A DNA stretch of 64,000 bases from Oceanospirillaceae bacterium (lineage in GTDB: Bacteria > Pseudomonadota > Gammaproteobacteria > Pseudomonadales > Balneatricaceae), in assembly GCA_003521845.1 (NCBI GenBank), contig DPHB01000027.1:1-64000 (forward strand), in the 5' to 3' direction. Positions within the stretch are counted from its first letter, which is position 1. Each line of letters opens with the position of its first letter. Position numbers and translations under genes: made by a program. The notes beneath the pieces were generated by a model, which was not told the origin of the DNA, searched no databases, and saw nothing but the letters and a program-made list of their open reading frames with translations. Below, in pieces: positions 45,718-54,620 of the stretch.

Positions 45718-45731
45718 TTCATTATTATGAA
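45718..45731. promoter_or_regulatory. Possible LysR operator
   Basis: TTCATTATTATGAA is a perfect dyad (TTCAT-TATT-ATGAA) in the 93-base gap between the DMT exporter and LysR genes, of the size and AT-rich character of LysR-type binding sites. Confidence 0.45.
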
Positions 45732-45770
45732 AATCAATTATGGTTATGCTTTGCATTAGAGGTGCTAATA

Positions 45771-46625
45771 GTGAGGGATCTGGATATTGGTTTATTAAGG
45801 GCTTTTTTAGCGGTTGTTGAAAGCGGCTCCATGACTCTGGCGGCGCCTATACTGAATTTAACTCAGGGTGCTGTGAGTCAACAAATTAAACGCTTGGAAG
45901 GTTTGCTAGGCAGCGACCTCTTTAATCGTCATAACAAGCAGTTGTTATTAACCCCAACAGGTGAACGCTTGGTAGTGAGAGCTCAGCGCTTAGTAAGCCT
46001 TAATGATGAAACTTGGCAACTACTATCAGCTCCAGCTTATGCAGGGGAAGTGAAGTTAGGCGTACCTCCAGATATCATGCGCCCTTATTTACCTGCTATA
46101 TTGCGTCGTTTTAACCGCGAATACCCACAAATTCAGGTGACCTTGGTGAGTGATGCGACGCCTGATTTGATCAATGGGATTCAAAATCGGCAGCTGGATA
46201 TAGCCTTAACCACAGATGATGCTATCTACTCTCAAGACACGGTCTTATTACAAGATAAGTTGGTTTGGGTGGGTGCGGAAAATGGCCAAGCATTCAATCA
46301 GCGCCCGTTACCAGTCTCGCTGGGTTCGACAGACTGTGCCTTCAGGTCATCGACCTTTGGTGCGCTTAATCAAGCGAGTTTAGATTGGCTGACGATTTGT
46401 CAGGTAGGCGGCCTAGAGGCGATTCGTGCCACAGTGGAGGCCGATATGGCGGTGGCCACCTTTATGTCGCGCTCGGTACCAGAACAATTGGTGATTATTG
46501 AAGATCAAGCTGGGCTGCCACAACTACCCGACTATTTTATCAATTTGCGTTATGCGCAAAGCAACCCAGATGCCCCCGTAGTGCGTCTGGGGGAATCTAT
46601 ACAAAAGGGCTTTATGGGTTTGTAA
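45771..46625 (+). CDS. LysR family transcriptional regulator
   Basis: A 284-residue LysR-type regulator: N-terminal winged helix (FLAVVESGSMTLAAPILNLTQGAVSQQIKRLEGLLGSDLFNR) and a C-terminal substrate-binding domain (about 90-280). I prefer the GTG at 45771, eight bases after AGAGG, over GTG at 45762. It is divergent from the DMT exporter and probably regulates it and itself. The effector is unknown. Confidence 0.85.
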   Translation: MRDLDIGLLRAFLAVVESGSMTLAAPILNLTQGAVSQQIKRLEGLLGSDLFNRHNKQLLLTPTGERLVVRAQRLVSLNDETWQLLSAPAYAGEVKLGVPPDIMRPYLPAILRRFNREYPQIQVTLVSDATPDLINGIQNRQLDIALTTDDAIYSQDTVLLQDKLVWVGAENGQAFNQRPLPVSLGSTDCAFRSSTFGALNQASLDWLTICQVGGLEAIRATVEADMAVATFMSRSVPEQLVIIEDQAGLPQLPDYFINLRYAQSNPDAPVVRLGESIQKGFMGL

Positions 46626-46634
46626 GCGCCAACT

Positions 46635-47153
46635 TCATCTCCTGTTGTTTAGGCGCTTTTGAATTTCCCTGCGTTCCCATTCAGGGCCAAATAGTTTAAC
46701 AATATTGAATACTCCTATGGCATGAGAGGCAAGGCCAATACCCCAGCCTAAGGTTGGCCATATGGCCCACCAGTATTCGGATGAGCTATACCAGTTGATA
46801 AGCCATAACATGGGAATCACAAAGGCATAGGATAGTGCGTGTTGATAAAATTCTTTTAGCTTGTCGACTTCACGCATGGCCATTTCTTCCTCCATGCTTA
46901 ATTTAAGATTGGTCACAGCTGTGTCCTCCTTGCTGCCTTGATCTTGATCGTTCAAGGTTGGGTGGTTGGTAGCGTAGAAGTCCAAAATATCTTGGGCTTC
47001 TACCTGAAACACCGCGGCAAAGCATTTGGCTGATTCTTCACTTGGAGCCTGACCTTTTTCAATGCGCTGTACAGTGCGGATACTTAGGCCGCTGTGCTCA
47101 GCCAATTGTTGCTGGGTCCAGCCTTGTTCCAATCTAAGTTTGCGAATGATCAT
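46635..47153 (-). CDS. XRE-family HTH protein with C-terminal 2TM domain
   Basis: A 172-residue protein combining a DNA-binding helix-turn-helix of the Cro/C1 type (IIRKLRLEQGWTQQQLAEHSGLSIRTVQRIEKGQ, residues 2-35) with a C-terminal 2TM domain (about 105-150: two helices around INWYSSSEYWWAIWPTLGWGIGL). This combination suggests a membrane-tethered regulator. Target and signal are unknown. The gene is convergent with the LysR gene, stops ten bases apart. Confidence 0.75.
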   Translation of the reverse strand: MIIRKLRLEQGWTQQQLAEHSGLSIRTVQRIEKGQAPSEESAKCFAAVFQVEAQDILDFYATNHPTLNDQDQGSKEDTAVTNLKLSMEEEMAMREVDKLKEFYQHALSYAFVIPMLWLINWYSSSEYWWAIWPTLGWGIGLASHAIGVFNIVKLFGPEWERREIQKRLNNRR

Positions 47154-47261
47154 GATAAGCCTTTTCTTCGTTGCGGTAGCTGCAAGGTACGACGGTTACA
47201 GGCTTTAGTATACGCCATGACGTGTCATGGCGCGCAGTCATAGGTGGTAAGTTGATGGGCA

Positions 47262-48056
47262 CTAATCGCTGTGTTTGCTTTTATAGGCTTGCATCATCAC
47301 GGCTTCGTATTCCTTGTGACGCGCCATAGATGCCGGGTCGGCTTCACCTGTGGCTGGTACTTCATCGATGTAATGTCCATAGTTATCGACCCCACGTACC
47401 AAAGAAGTAGGCAGTTTAGAGCCGTTGGTGGGTTTCACTGACGGCGCTAGGAACTGCAGGTTAAGGCCAATGCGGCGGTCTTTACTGCGATTGGGCATGG
47501 ATTGATGCAAGGTCCAGCCATGATGTAAGGACATCTGTCCTGGTTGTAATGGGCAGAGTACGCCATCATCAGTACCTAAGTCACTCACCGTTTGTCCCTG
47601 TAACAACACATTGTTGCTGGCAGCGGTGGGTGAATGAGCAAGTTGTCCACGTTTATGGCTACCGGGAATCATTTTCATGCAGCCGCTTTCTTTGGTTGCA
47701 GGCGATAAGGCTAGCCACCCCGACACTACCTTTTCACTGTCGTCCAAGCCCCAGTAGGTAAGGTCTTGATGCCAAGAAACAAAGGACTCGGATTGCGCTT
47801 CTTTAATCACAAAGGTGGCGCAGTAAAGACGAATATTTGGGCCAATTATCTGTTCCACAGCATCGAGAATACGGCTATTAGTTGCCATTTCGTAAACAGA
47901 CTTTAATAGTGTTTGTACATCATGTTTGTAATGCAGAGAACCTAGGCGTGCTTCAGCTGTTTCTAGTGCTGTGCGATAGTAGGCAACTTGATCTTGATTA
48001 AGAATATCAATGGCTGTGGCGTAACCGCGTTCCGCGTATTCTTGCTGTATGGACAT
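47262..48056 (-). CDS. Phytanoyl-CoA dioxygenase (PhyH) family oxygenase
   Basis: A 264-residue Fe(II)/2-oxoglutarate dioxygenase. The iron triad is His96-x-Asp98 (SWHQDLTY) and His184 (HGWTLHQSMPN); Arg195 is placed to hold 2-oxoglutarate. The best start is the ATG at 48056; an upstream ATG adds 14 residues. Bacterial PhyH proteins include ectoine hydroxylase and enzymes acting on other small zwitterions or acyl groups; the substrate here is unknown. It is divergent from an AraC-GyrI regulator. A second family member lies at 53.7 kb (SWHQDGTY, GCMRMIPGSH in common). Confidence 0.85.
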   Translation of the reverse strand: MSIQQEYAERGYATAIDILNQDQVAYYRTALETAEARLGSLHYKHDVQTLLKSVYEMATNSRILDAVEQIIGPNIRLYCATFVIKEAQSESFVSWHQDLTYWGLDDSEKVVSGWLALSPATKESGCMKMIPGSHKRGQLAHSPTAASNNVLLQGQTVSDLGTDDGVLCPLQPGQMSLHHGWTLHQSMPNRSKDRRIGLNLQFLAPSVKPTNGSKLPTSLVRGVDNYGHYIDEVPATGEADPASMARHKEYEAVMMQAYKSKHSD

Positions 48057-48264
48057 GGTGCTATTCCGAGGCTGAGAAGGAAGGTGCCATGTTGGCATGT
48101 AAAAAATAGATGTACCAATAATACAATTTGGCCCAAAGACCCAAGAAATATTAAACCAGTAAGTTAATGGCTACCCTGCGGGCATATGCGCAATAATGGA
48201 AAAGTCATTTTCTGCGCAATCAAACATACTAACGGCGTCAATTGCAGACATGAGATATACCACA

Positions 48265-49119
48265 ATGAAACTACATAATGCGCGACTAGCTCGTGTCGTT
48301 GAACACCTAGAAAGCCATTTGTATGAAGACCTGGATATCGAGAAATTACTGGCCCTGTGCCACTATTCTCGCTACCACTTTCATCATTTGTTTCGTGCTT
48401 ATTATGGTGAAGGCGTGTATGCCATGCGTAAGCGCTTGCTATTGGAAAAATCTGTGCGCCAACTGGCCTATGCCAAGTCTAGTGTCACAGACATAGCTTT
48501 TGCTTGTGGTTACGAAAATCAGGCGTCATTTAATAAGGCTTTTAAAAAGCAGTTTCTTTGTACGCCAAGTCATGTTCGTCAACAATTGACAGTGCCAATT
48601 GTGCCTGCGTTAAGCAGTGCTAAGTTTACCTGTTTTAGGGATATGAATATGCAAGTTACAGTAATTCAACGCCAAGCAACCAATGTTGTTTATGCCCGTG
48701 GTGAGGGTGATTATGCTAGTGCAGCTGGTCAGGCTTGGGGGCAACTTATGCCGTTTTTATATGGCAACCGACTGATGCAGGCAGAAGTGAAAACCATGGG
48801 TATTAGTCATGATGATCCTAATGTCACGCAACCAGAAAACATTCGCTATGATGCCTGTGCTGCATTAGAAACGCAGCTGCCATTGCCAGACGGTCTTGGT
48901 AAAAAGCAAATTGCTGGTGGCAGCTACGCCATGTTATTGCATGTCGGTGCCTATGAAGGCCTGTCTGAAACCTATGGCTATGCCCTGACCGAATGGTTGC
49001 CTAGTAGTGGCTATGAATTGCGTGATGCACCTTATTTTGAAGTGTACCGCAACCGCGATCCACGGCGTACCAAACCAGAAAATCTACGTACTGAAGTTTA
49101 TATACCTGTACAAAAGTAG
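48265..49119 (+). CDS. AraC family regulator with GyrI-like ligand-binding domain
   Basis: A 284-residue regulator from the ATG at 48265. Two AraC helix-turn-helix motifs are N-terminal (about 5-105: LDIEKLLALCHYSRYHFHHLFRAYYGEGV and SVTDIAFACGYENQASFNKAFKKQF), and a GyrI-like/SOUL-type domain is C-terminal (about 125-284), as in Rob and BmrR-type sensors that bind small hydrophobic or cationic molecules. In-frame ATGs at 48196 and 48250 are alternatives. It may control the divergent PhyH gene. Confidence 0.82.
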   Translation: MKLHNARLARVVEHLESHLYEDLDIEKLLALCHYSRYHFHHLFRAYYGEGVYAMRKRLLLEKSVRQLAYAKSSVTDIAFACGYENQASFNKAFKKQFLCTPSHVRQQLTVPIVPALSSAKFTCFRDMNMQVTVIQRQATNVVYARGEGDYASAAGQAWGQLMPFLYGNRLMQAEVKTMGISHDDPNVTQPENIRYDACAALETQLPLPDGLGKKQIAGGSYAMLLHVGAYEGLSETYGYALTEWLPSSGYELRDAPYFEVYRNRDPRRTKPENLRTEVYIPVQK

Positions 49120-49131
49120 CAGGTTTTTCAG

Positions 49132-49746
49132 CTATTTAGCGGCCCTGGCTCTATGCCAGCCGGGGCGCCCTTGCAAACGTGCCAAATAATTCGCAACCTG
49201 TGGCGTGTAATGTTCCGCCAAACCTGTACGCTCACCTAAGAATAAGGCATAGCCGACGGCAATATCGGCAATGGTGAAGCGCTCATCACACAAGTACTCT
49301 CGCCCAGCTATGTGGGCATCGAGCTTACGTAGCCTAGCCAAATACCATTGACGATAGTCAGCCTCTACTTGCGGTTGCTTACGCTCATCGGGTTCAAAGT
49401 AGCCATAACGCAAAACCATAGTTTGGGGGAAAGTAAGAGTGGCATCGCTATGGTATAGCCAATTTAGGTAATCACCATAGTCAGGATGGTCAACGGCAAT
49501 GCCAAAATCATGTTGCTGATACTTTTCTACGAGATAATGACAGATGCCCGTGGACTCGGTCATCTCGGTGTCTCCATCACGCATGAAGGGCACGGTGCCC
49601 ATGACATTAACGTCGAAATAGTCCTTGTGAAACGCCCTTGGTGGAAACTGCATGCTATGGAGCTGGTAAGCAAGGCCCATTTCTTCAAGGGCCCAAAGGG
49701 GCCGTAAGGAACGGGTGTCATGGCAATGCCAAAGTTGGATGGTCAT
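49132..49746 (-). CDS. Glutathione S-transferase family protein
   Basis: A 204-residue GST: thioredoxin-like N-domain (LWHCHDTRSLRPLWALEEMGLAYQLHSM; ESTGICHYLVEKY is the glutathione gamma-Glu site) and an all-helical C-domain with LCDERFTIADIAVGYALFLGE. The Ser in TRSLRP sits where bacterial beta/theta-like GSTs have the catalytic residue. It starts seven bases before a DUF962 gene end and may share its transcript. Substrate unknown. Confidence 0.85.
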   Translation of the reverse strand: MTIQLWHCHDTRSLRPLWALEEMGLAYQLHSMQFPPRAFHKDYFDVNVMGTVPFMRDGDTEMTESTGICHYLVEKYQQHDFGIAVDHPDYGDYLNWLYHSDATLTFPQTMVLRYGYFEPDERKQPQVEADYRQWYLARLRKLDAHIAGREYLCDERFTIADIAVGYALFLGERTGLAEHYTPQVANYLARLQGRPGWHRARAAK

Positions 49747-49753
49747 AAAATTT

Positions 49754-50167
49754 TTAACGATCTTTTAGTAGCGAGGAAAACACCCAAAGCGGGCCGATTA
49801 ATAAGAACTGCAGATCCTCAAAGAAGCTGGGTTTAGCGCCTTCTATTTTATGGCCAATAAACTGGCCTACCCAGGCCAAGATGAATACCAGCAATAAAAT
49901 GGGATTGCTGAGGGATAAAAAACGCGTGATAAATACGCTAACACCTAACATAAGACAAAATAGCAGCAACGGTTTTAAGCCTAGGCGAAAGTAAAACACG
50001 GCGACAAGTGCGCTGATGCCAAGGGTGACGGTGGGACTTAGGTTATAGAGAAAACCGACAATCGTCATAAAAATAAGGGGCACACATATGTGATGAATGC
50101 GTTTGTTGGTTGGGTTTTGATGGGATTCGCCGTAGCGATCCAGCCATTCTTGTAAGTTATAATTCAT
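49754..50167 (-). CDS. DUF962/Mpo1-like membrane protein
   Basis: A 137-residue membrane protein of the DUF962 family. NLQEWLDRYGESHQNPTNKRIHHICVPLIFMTIVGFLYNL and FILAWVGQFIGHKIEGAKPSFFEDLQFLLIGPLWVF contain the conserved His, Glu and Pro residues; four helices are predicted. The yeast homologue Mpo1 is an iron dioxygenase in alpha-oxidation of 2-hydroxy fatty acids. Whether bacterial members share that activity is uncertain. Upstream of the GST gene in the same direction. The 292 bases before the next gene show no clear motif. Confidence 0.82.
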   Translation of the reverse strand: MNYNLQEWLDRYGESHQNPTNKRIHHICVPLIFMTIVGFLYNLSPTVTLGISALVAVFYFRLGLKPLLLFCLMLGVSVFITRFLSLSNPILLLVFILAWVGQFIGHKIEGAKPSFFEDLQFLLIGPLWVFSSLLKDR

Positions 50168-50459
50168 GGCGAAGTACCTTTTTTATTTGATTTATAGCAT
50201 AGGTAGGCGCTTGAGGGTAGTTTGAAACTAACAGGTCTTTCTCAACAGCAGCTTAGCCGTTGAACCAAAGTAGGCTTTGCGATGCGCTGAGAACCTTAAG
50301 CGATCAGGACAAGCTTGCCCACATGCTACTTTTCTGCAAAGGCTTGTTGTGCCTGCAATAAAGTGTTGGTCAAGGTGGTTTTTTATTACCCCATTTTTAT
50401 TGTAATTGTTATTTTTTTCTCGTAGCCTGCGGGCCTAGATAAATAATAATAATAGCCTT

Positions 50460-51239
50460 ATGCAAACACCTTCTAAGATGGTTTCACTGGACTGCAAAAC
50501 TGATGTGGGCTTGGGCGATCGTGCCCGGCTTGGGCTGATCGTTTTACAAACGGATCAAACCCTAGAACATGAGTTTAGGCAGTTGTTAGCCGTGCCGGGT
50601 GTGGCCTGGTATCACTCTCGTATAGCCAATGCCATGGAAGTTACACCACAAACGCTGCAACAGATGGCTGCTGACTTGCCCGCTGCGGCGGCTATGCTGC
50701 CAACGGCCTTTGAGTTTGATGCCATTGCTTATGGCTGTACCTCGGGCGCTACGGTGATTGGCGAACAGGCCGTCGCCGAGGCTATACAAACACATCACCC
50801 TAAGGTGCCCGTCACCAATCCGCTCACTGCCTGTAAGGCGGCATTTAAGGCTATGGGTATGCAACGTATTGCCTTTTTGACGCCCTATAGCCCACAAGTT
50901 ACGGGGCTAATGCGGGAGCAATTGCAGGCCAGTGGTTTTGACGTGGTTTGCACTGGCTCCTTTGAACAAACTGACGACTTCGTGGTAGGGCGGATTAGCT
51001 CCCAGAGTATACTGGAAGCAATGCAGCAGCTGGTTAGCCAAGTGGAGTGTGACGGTGTTTTTGTCTCTTGCACTAGCTTGCGGGTGGCAGAAATTCTACC
51101 TCAGGCTGAACAATTACTAGGCAAACCTGTGACATCCAGTAACCATGCCATGGCCTGGCATTTGTTGCGCTTAGCTAAGGTACAAGAAACCTGGCCCGAA
51201 CGCGGGCACCTGTTTACCCTGCCACTAACTGTTATTTGA
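50460..51239 (+). CDS. Maleate isomerase/Asp-Glu racemase-like enzyme
   Basis: A 259-residue member of the cofactor-free Asp/Glu racemase superfamily, in the maleate cis-trans isomerase/arylmalonate decarboxylase branch. Two catalytic-type cysteines are present, Cys93 (YGCTSGAT) and Cys204 (VSCTSLR); two cysteines indicate an isomerase or racemase, since the decarboxylase keeps only the second. First gene of an operon with the flavoprotein (16-base gap) and PhyH oxygenase. A paralogue is at 61.4 kb. EutA of ectoine utilisation belongs to the same family, but no other ectoine gene is here. Confidence 0.8.
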   Translation: MQTPSKMVSLDCKTDVGLGDRARLGLIVLQTDQTLEHEFRQLLAVPGVAWYHSRIANAMEVTPQTLQQMAADLPAAAAMLPTAFEFDAIAYGCTSGATVIGEQAVAEAIQTHHPKVPVTNPLTACKAAFKAMGMQRIAFLTPYSPQVTGLMREQLQASGFDVVCTGSFEQTDDFVVGRISSQSILEAMQQLVSQVECDGVFVSCTSLRVAEILPQAEQLLGKPVTSSNHAMAWHLLRLAKVQETWPERGHLFTLPLTVI

Positions 51240-51255
51240 AACATAGGACATCAAC

Positions 51256-53691
51256 ATGAATAAAGTGCTGCCTAAGCATGCCCGTGTGGTCATCATTGGT
51301 GGTGGTATCCACGGTTGCTCCGTGGCTTATCACCTGGCCAAAGAAGGCTGGAAAGACATAGTGTTACTAGAACGCAAACAGCTGACTTGTGGCACTACCT
51401 GGCATGCGGCTGGTTTGGTTGGCCGCTTGCAAGGTGGGCATGCTACCACTGCCTTTGCCCAATACGGTTCTGATCTATTTCAAGAACTCGAAAAAGAAAC
51501 CGGCCAAGCAACGGGATATAAGTGCCCAGGTTCCATTTCCATTGCCACCAATCTAGAGCGCATGGCGGAGTTAAAACGTCAGGCAGATTTTGCTTTGCTG
51601 CATAACGAGGAAGCCAGTTTTAAGAGCGTCGATGAGATCATGGACATGTGGCCCATGATGAATCCTGACCAGGTAGTCGGTGGAATTTGGGTACCGGGTA
51701 ATGGCTATATCAACCCTATTGATTTGACCATGGCTATGGCCAAAGGCGCGCGCCAAAACGGCGTACAAATATTTGAGCAAACCTTAGTGCAACGGGTGCT
51801 AGAAGAACAAGGTAAGGTCATTGGTGTAGAGACGGCTGAGGGTACCATTAAAGCCGATTTTGTGGTGAATTGTGCAGGCATGTGGGCGCGAGAGTTAGGC
51901 CGCCAAAATGGGGTTGGCGTGGCATTGCACGCCTGTGAACATTATTACTTGGTAACCGATCAGATAGTCGACTTACCCAAAGATTTGCCTGTCCTACGCT
52001 CCTACGACGATTGCACTTATTTTAAGGAAGATGCCGGCAAGTTGTTGTTTGGTTTTGCCCACCATAAGGTCAAACCTTGGGGCATGCAGGGCATACCGGA
52101 AGAGTTTTGTTTTGATTCCTTAGAGTTTGTTGATGATGACGTGATGGATGTGCTGGAAATGGCACTCAACCGTGTGCCCTTGCTGCAAGAAACCGGTATT
52201 CGTACCTTCTTTAATGGCCCAGAAAGCTACTCCTTTGATGGCCGCTTTACCTTAGGTGAGGCACCCGAGGTGAAAAATTACTTTGTCTTGGCTGGGGTGA
52301 ATTCCACGGGTATTCAATCAGGTGCTGGTGCAGGCAGAGCTTTGGCGCAATGGATAGTTAAGGGTTACCCACCAATGGATCTTAATGACATGGATCCAGC
52401 GCGTATTGAGGATTTTCAGGCACGGGATTTGTACCTGCAAGAGCGGGCTCCAGAAACAGAAACCCGTACCTACGCCATGCACTGGCCCAATGATCAGTGC
52501 AACACCGTGCGTAATTTACGCAAAACGCCATTTTATCATTTGTTTAAACAGGCCGGTGCTTGCTTTGGTGAAGTGCAGGGTTGGGAGCGCCCTATTTGGT
52601 TTGCACCACAAGGTGTGGAGCCCGTAACCCAATACAGCTTTGGTCGCCAAAACTGGTTTGCTTATGCCCAAGCTGAACAACAGGCGGCTCGTCAGGGTGT
52701 GGGCCTGATGGACTACTCTATGCTAGGTAAACTGCTAGTAGAGGGCATGGATGCCGAAGCCTTTATGCAGCGTGTATGTAGTAGAGACATGGCTTTGGCC
52801 AATAACCAGGTAGCCTATACCTTAATGTTGAACGCACGGGGTGGTATTGAGAGTGATGCCACCGTGGCACGCTTCGCAGATGAACAGTATATGTTGATGA
52901 GTTCTATGGCGCGCACCCGTCGTGATCGCGAGCACCTGCAACGTCATGTGTTAGCCGGCGAGGATGTACGCCTGCGTGACGTTACTACGGCTTATGGTGT
53001 GCTCGCCTTGATGGGGCCCGATAGTCGTGAGTTGCTAACGCGGGTTAGTGATGCTGACTTTGGTAACGAGGCCTTTGCCTGCCAAACTTGGCAAGCCTTC
53101 TATATCGGCCATGCCCCCGTGTGGGCACAGCGTTTGTCCTTCACGGGTGAATTAGGCTGGGAAATCTTTGTGACGCCAGACTTTGCTGAACATGTGATGG
53201 AGCAGCTAATACAGCATGGCGATAGCTTGAATTTGCAGATGGTGGGTGGCGAAGCATTAAACGCCTTACGTATAGAAAAGGGGTTTTTACACTGGGGTCA
53301 TGATTTGGCTTACACGGAAGCGCCCCATCAGTTGGGCTTGGGCTTCTTATGTAATAAAGAACAAAATTTCGTCGGTAAAGAAGCGGCTCAAGAACGTAAA
53401 GACGCCGCACAAGGCCCCTATCTGTGCCACGTAAAATTACTAGATGAACAGCCTTTGCTGTACCACAACGAGCCTGTTTTACTGGATGGCAAAGCTATCG
53501 GCTTTATTACCTCCGGTGCCTTTGGCAATGCCATGGGGGCGGCGGTAGGTTTGGCTTTTGTTGATATACAGCGGGGTGACAAGTTACTGGAAACGGCTAG
53601 TTTTGAAGTATTGGTAGAAGGCGTGGCTTATCCAGCCCAACTGAGTTGGCGGCCTTTTTATGATGCCAACAATAGCCGCTGCAAGGCATAA
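51256..53691 (+). CDS. Dimethylglycine/sarcosine dehydrogenase-like FAD protein with GcvT domain
   Basis: An 811-residue fusion: FAD-dependent oxidoreductase (DAO, about 8-370; Rossmann GGGIHG at 15-20), FAO middle domain (about 370-430), aminomethyltransferase GcvT (about 440-710) and its C-terminal barrel (about 720-800). His50 in CGTTWHAAG matches the residue that holds FAD covalently in dimethylglycine and sarcosine dehydrogenases. Such enzymes remove an N-methyl group and pass it to tetrahydrofolate. It lies 16 bases after the isomerase gene and 12 before a PhyH gene, with AGGA before the start. Exact amine unknown. Confidence 0.88.
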   Translation: MNKVLPKHARVVIIGGGIHGCSVAYHLAKEGWKDIVLLERKQLTCGTTWHAAGLVGRLQGGHATTAFAQYGSDLFQELEKETGQATGYKCPGSISIATNLERMAELKRQADFALLHNEEASFKSVDEIMDMWPMMNPDQVVGGIWVPGNGYINPIDLTMAMAKGARQNGVQIFEQTLVQRVLEEQGKVIGVETAEGTIKADFVVNCAGMWARELGRQNGVGVALHACEHYYLVTDQIVDLPKDLPVLRSYDDCTYFKEDAGKLLFGFAHHKVKPWGMQGIPEEFCFDSLEFVDDDVMDVLEMALNRVPLLQETGIRTFFNGPESYSFDGRFTLGEAPEVKNYFVLAGVNSTGIQSGAGAGRALAQWIVKGYPPMDLNDMDPARIEDFQARDLYLQERAPETETRTYAMHWPNDQCNTVRNLRKTPFYHLFKQAGACFGEVQGWERPIWFAPQGVEPVTQYSFGRQNWFAYAQAEQQAARQGVGLMDYSMLGKLLVEGMDAEAFMQRVCSRDMALANNQVAYTLMLNARGGIESDATVARFADEQYMLMSSMARTRRDREHLQRHVLAGEDVRLRDVTTAYGVLALMGPDSRELLTRVSDADFGNEAFACQTWQAFYIGHAPVWAQRLSFTGELGWEIFVTPDFAEHVMEQLIQHGDSLNLQMVGGEALNALRIEKGFLHWGHDLAYTEAPHQLGLGFLCNKEQNFVGKEAAQERKDAAQGPYLCHVKLLDEQPLLYHNEPVLLDGKAIGFITSGAFGNAMGAAVGLAFVDIQRGDKLLETASFEVLVEGVAYPAQLSWRPFYDANNSRCKA

Positions 53692-53703
53692 GGAGAAGTT
53701 GTC

Positions 53704-54531
53704 ATGCCAAAAGTACTTAGCCCAGCGCAAATTGACCAATATCGTGAAGAAGGTTATTTATCACCCATTGATATTATGAGTGAGGACGAAGCCATTAGTT
53801 ACCGTCAGCGCTTTGAAGACATGGAAGCCAAACACCCCGAACATTGTCATGCTGAAAAGCGTAATAATCCTCATTTGGCTTTTATGTGTTTAGACGAATT
53901 GGCCTTTCACCCACGCATACTGGATGTGGTCGAAGACCTAATTGGCGCTAATATTTCTTTGTGGGGCTCGGTGATGTTTATCAAGGAGCCAAAGACACCG
54001 CATTTTGTTAGTTGGCATCAAGATGGCACCTATATGGGTATGAATAACAATAATTTTGTTACACCTTGGTTGGCACTTTCCCACGCCACACCAGAGTCTG
54101 GTTGTATGCGCATGATTCCCGGTTCCCACCATTACCTGCGTGCCCACGATGATACCTATGGTGAGGAAAACTTATTAACTCGGGGTCAGGTAGCGCGCGA
54201 TGTGGATGCATCTAAGGCTGTGGATATCATATTAAGGCCAGGGCAAATGTCCCTACATCATCCCGGGGTGATTCACGATTCGCAAGCTAATACCAGTGAT
54301 TATCGGCGTATTGGTTTTGCTACCCAGTCTTATATGGCAGCCGATGTTTATCAAACCTACGGGCAAAATAACTGGCTGCAGGTACGTGGTGATAATCCAC
54401 GGCAAAATAGCCAGCAGCTACATCGACCACGTTTTGATTTGGACCCTGTTGCCTTGGCTGATCGAGAAATGGCGGATGCAAACTTTGCCGAAATTTTGTA
54501 TCGAGGTGCTAAACAGAAACGGGCTTATTAA
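53704..54531 (+). CDS. Phytanoyl-CoA dioxygenase (PhyH) family oxygenase, second copy
   Basis: A 275-residue Fe(II)/2-oxoglutarate dioxygenase: His105-x-Asp107 (SWHQDGTYMG), His191 (HHPGVIHDSQAN) and Arg202. It starts 12 bases after the flavoprotein gene, preceded by AAGGAG, and is the last gene of the operon. It is paralogous to the protein at 47.3 kb. By context it may oxidise an N-methyl group or carbon of the same compound the flavoprotein demethylates. A strong terminator follows. Confidence 0.87.
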   Translation: MPKVLSPAQIDQYREEGYLSPIDIMSEDEAISYRQRFEDMEAKHPEHCHAEKRNNPHLAFMCLDELAFHPRILDVVEDLIGANISLWGSVMFIKEPKTPHFVSWHQDGTYMGMNNNNFVTPWLALSHATPESGCMRMIPGSHHYLRAHDDTYGEENLLTRGQVARDVDASKAVDIILRPGQMSLHHPGVIHDSQANTSDYRRIGFATQSYMAADVYQTYGQNNWLQVRGDNPRQNSQQLHRPRFDLDPVALADREMADANFAEILYRGAKQKRAY

Positions 54532-54556
54532 TTAGTGATTGAAATAGACCGAGCAC

Positions 54557-54597
54557 AAAAAAGCCGCTGCAGTGTATTAACACCACAGCGGCTTTTT
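54557..54597. terminator. Bidirectional intrinsic terminator, PhyH / BCCT
   Basis: AAAAAGCCGCTG (54558-54569) pairs with CAGCGGCTTTTT (54586-54597), with A- and T-runs on the two sides, between convergent genes. Confidence 0.9.
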
Positions 54598-54620
54598 GCT
54601 TGCTGACTAGTTAGTAGAAA

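Noticed and set aside
50330..50460. A sigma-54 type promoter before the isomerase operon
   Set aside because: The nearest GG/GC pair near TTGTGCCTGCAA does not have the right spacing to be convincing.
47262..54531. An ectoine degradation cluster
   Set aside because: PhyH and EutA-like proteins are suggestive, but DoeA, DoeB, EutB and EutC are absent.
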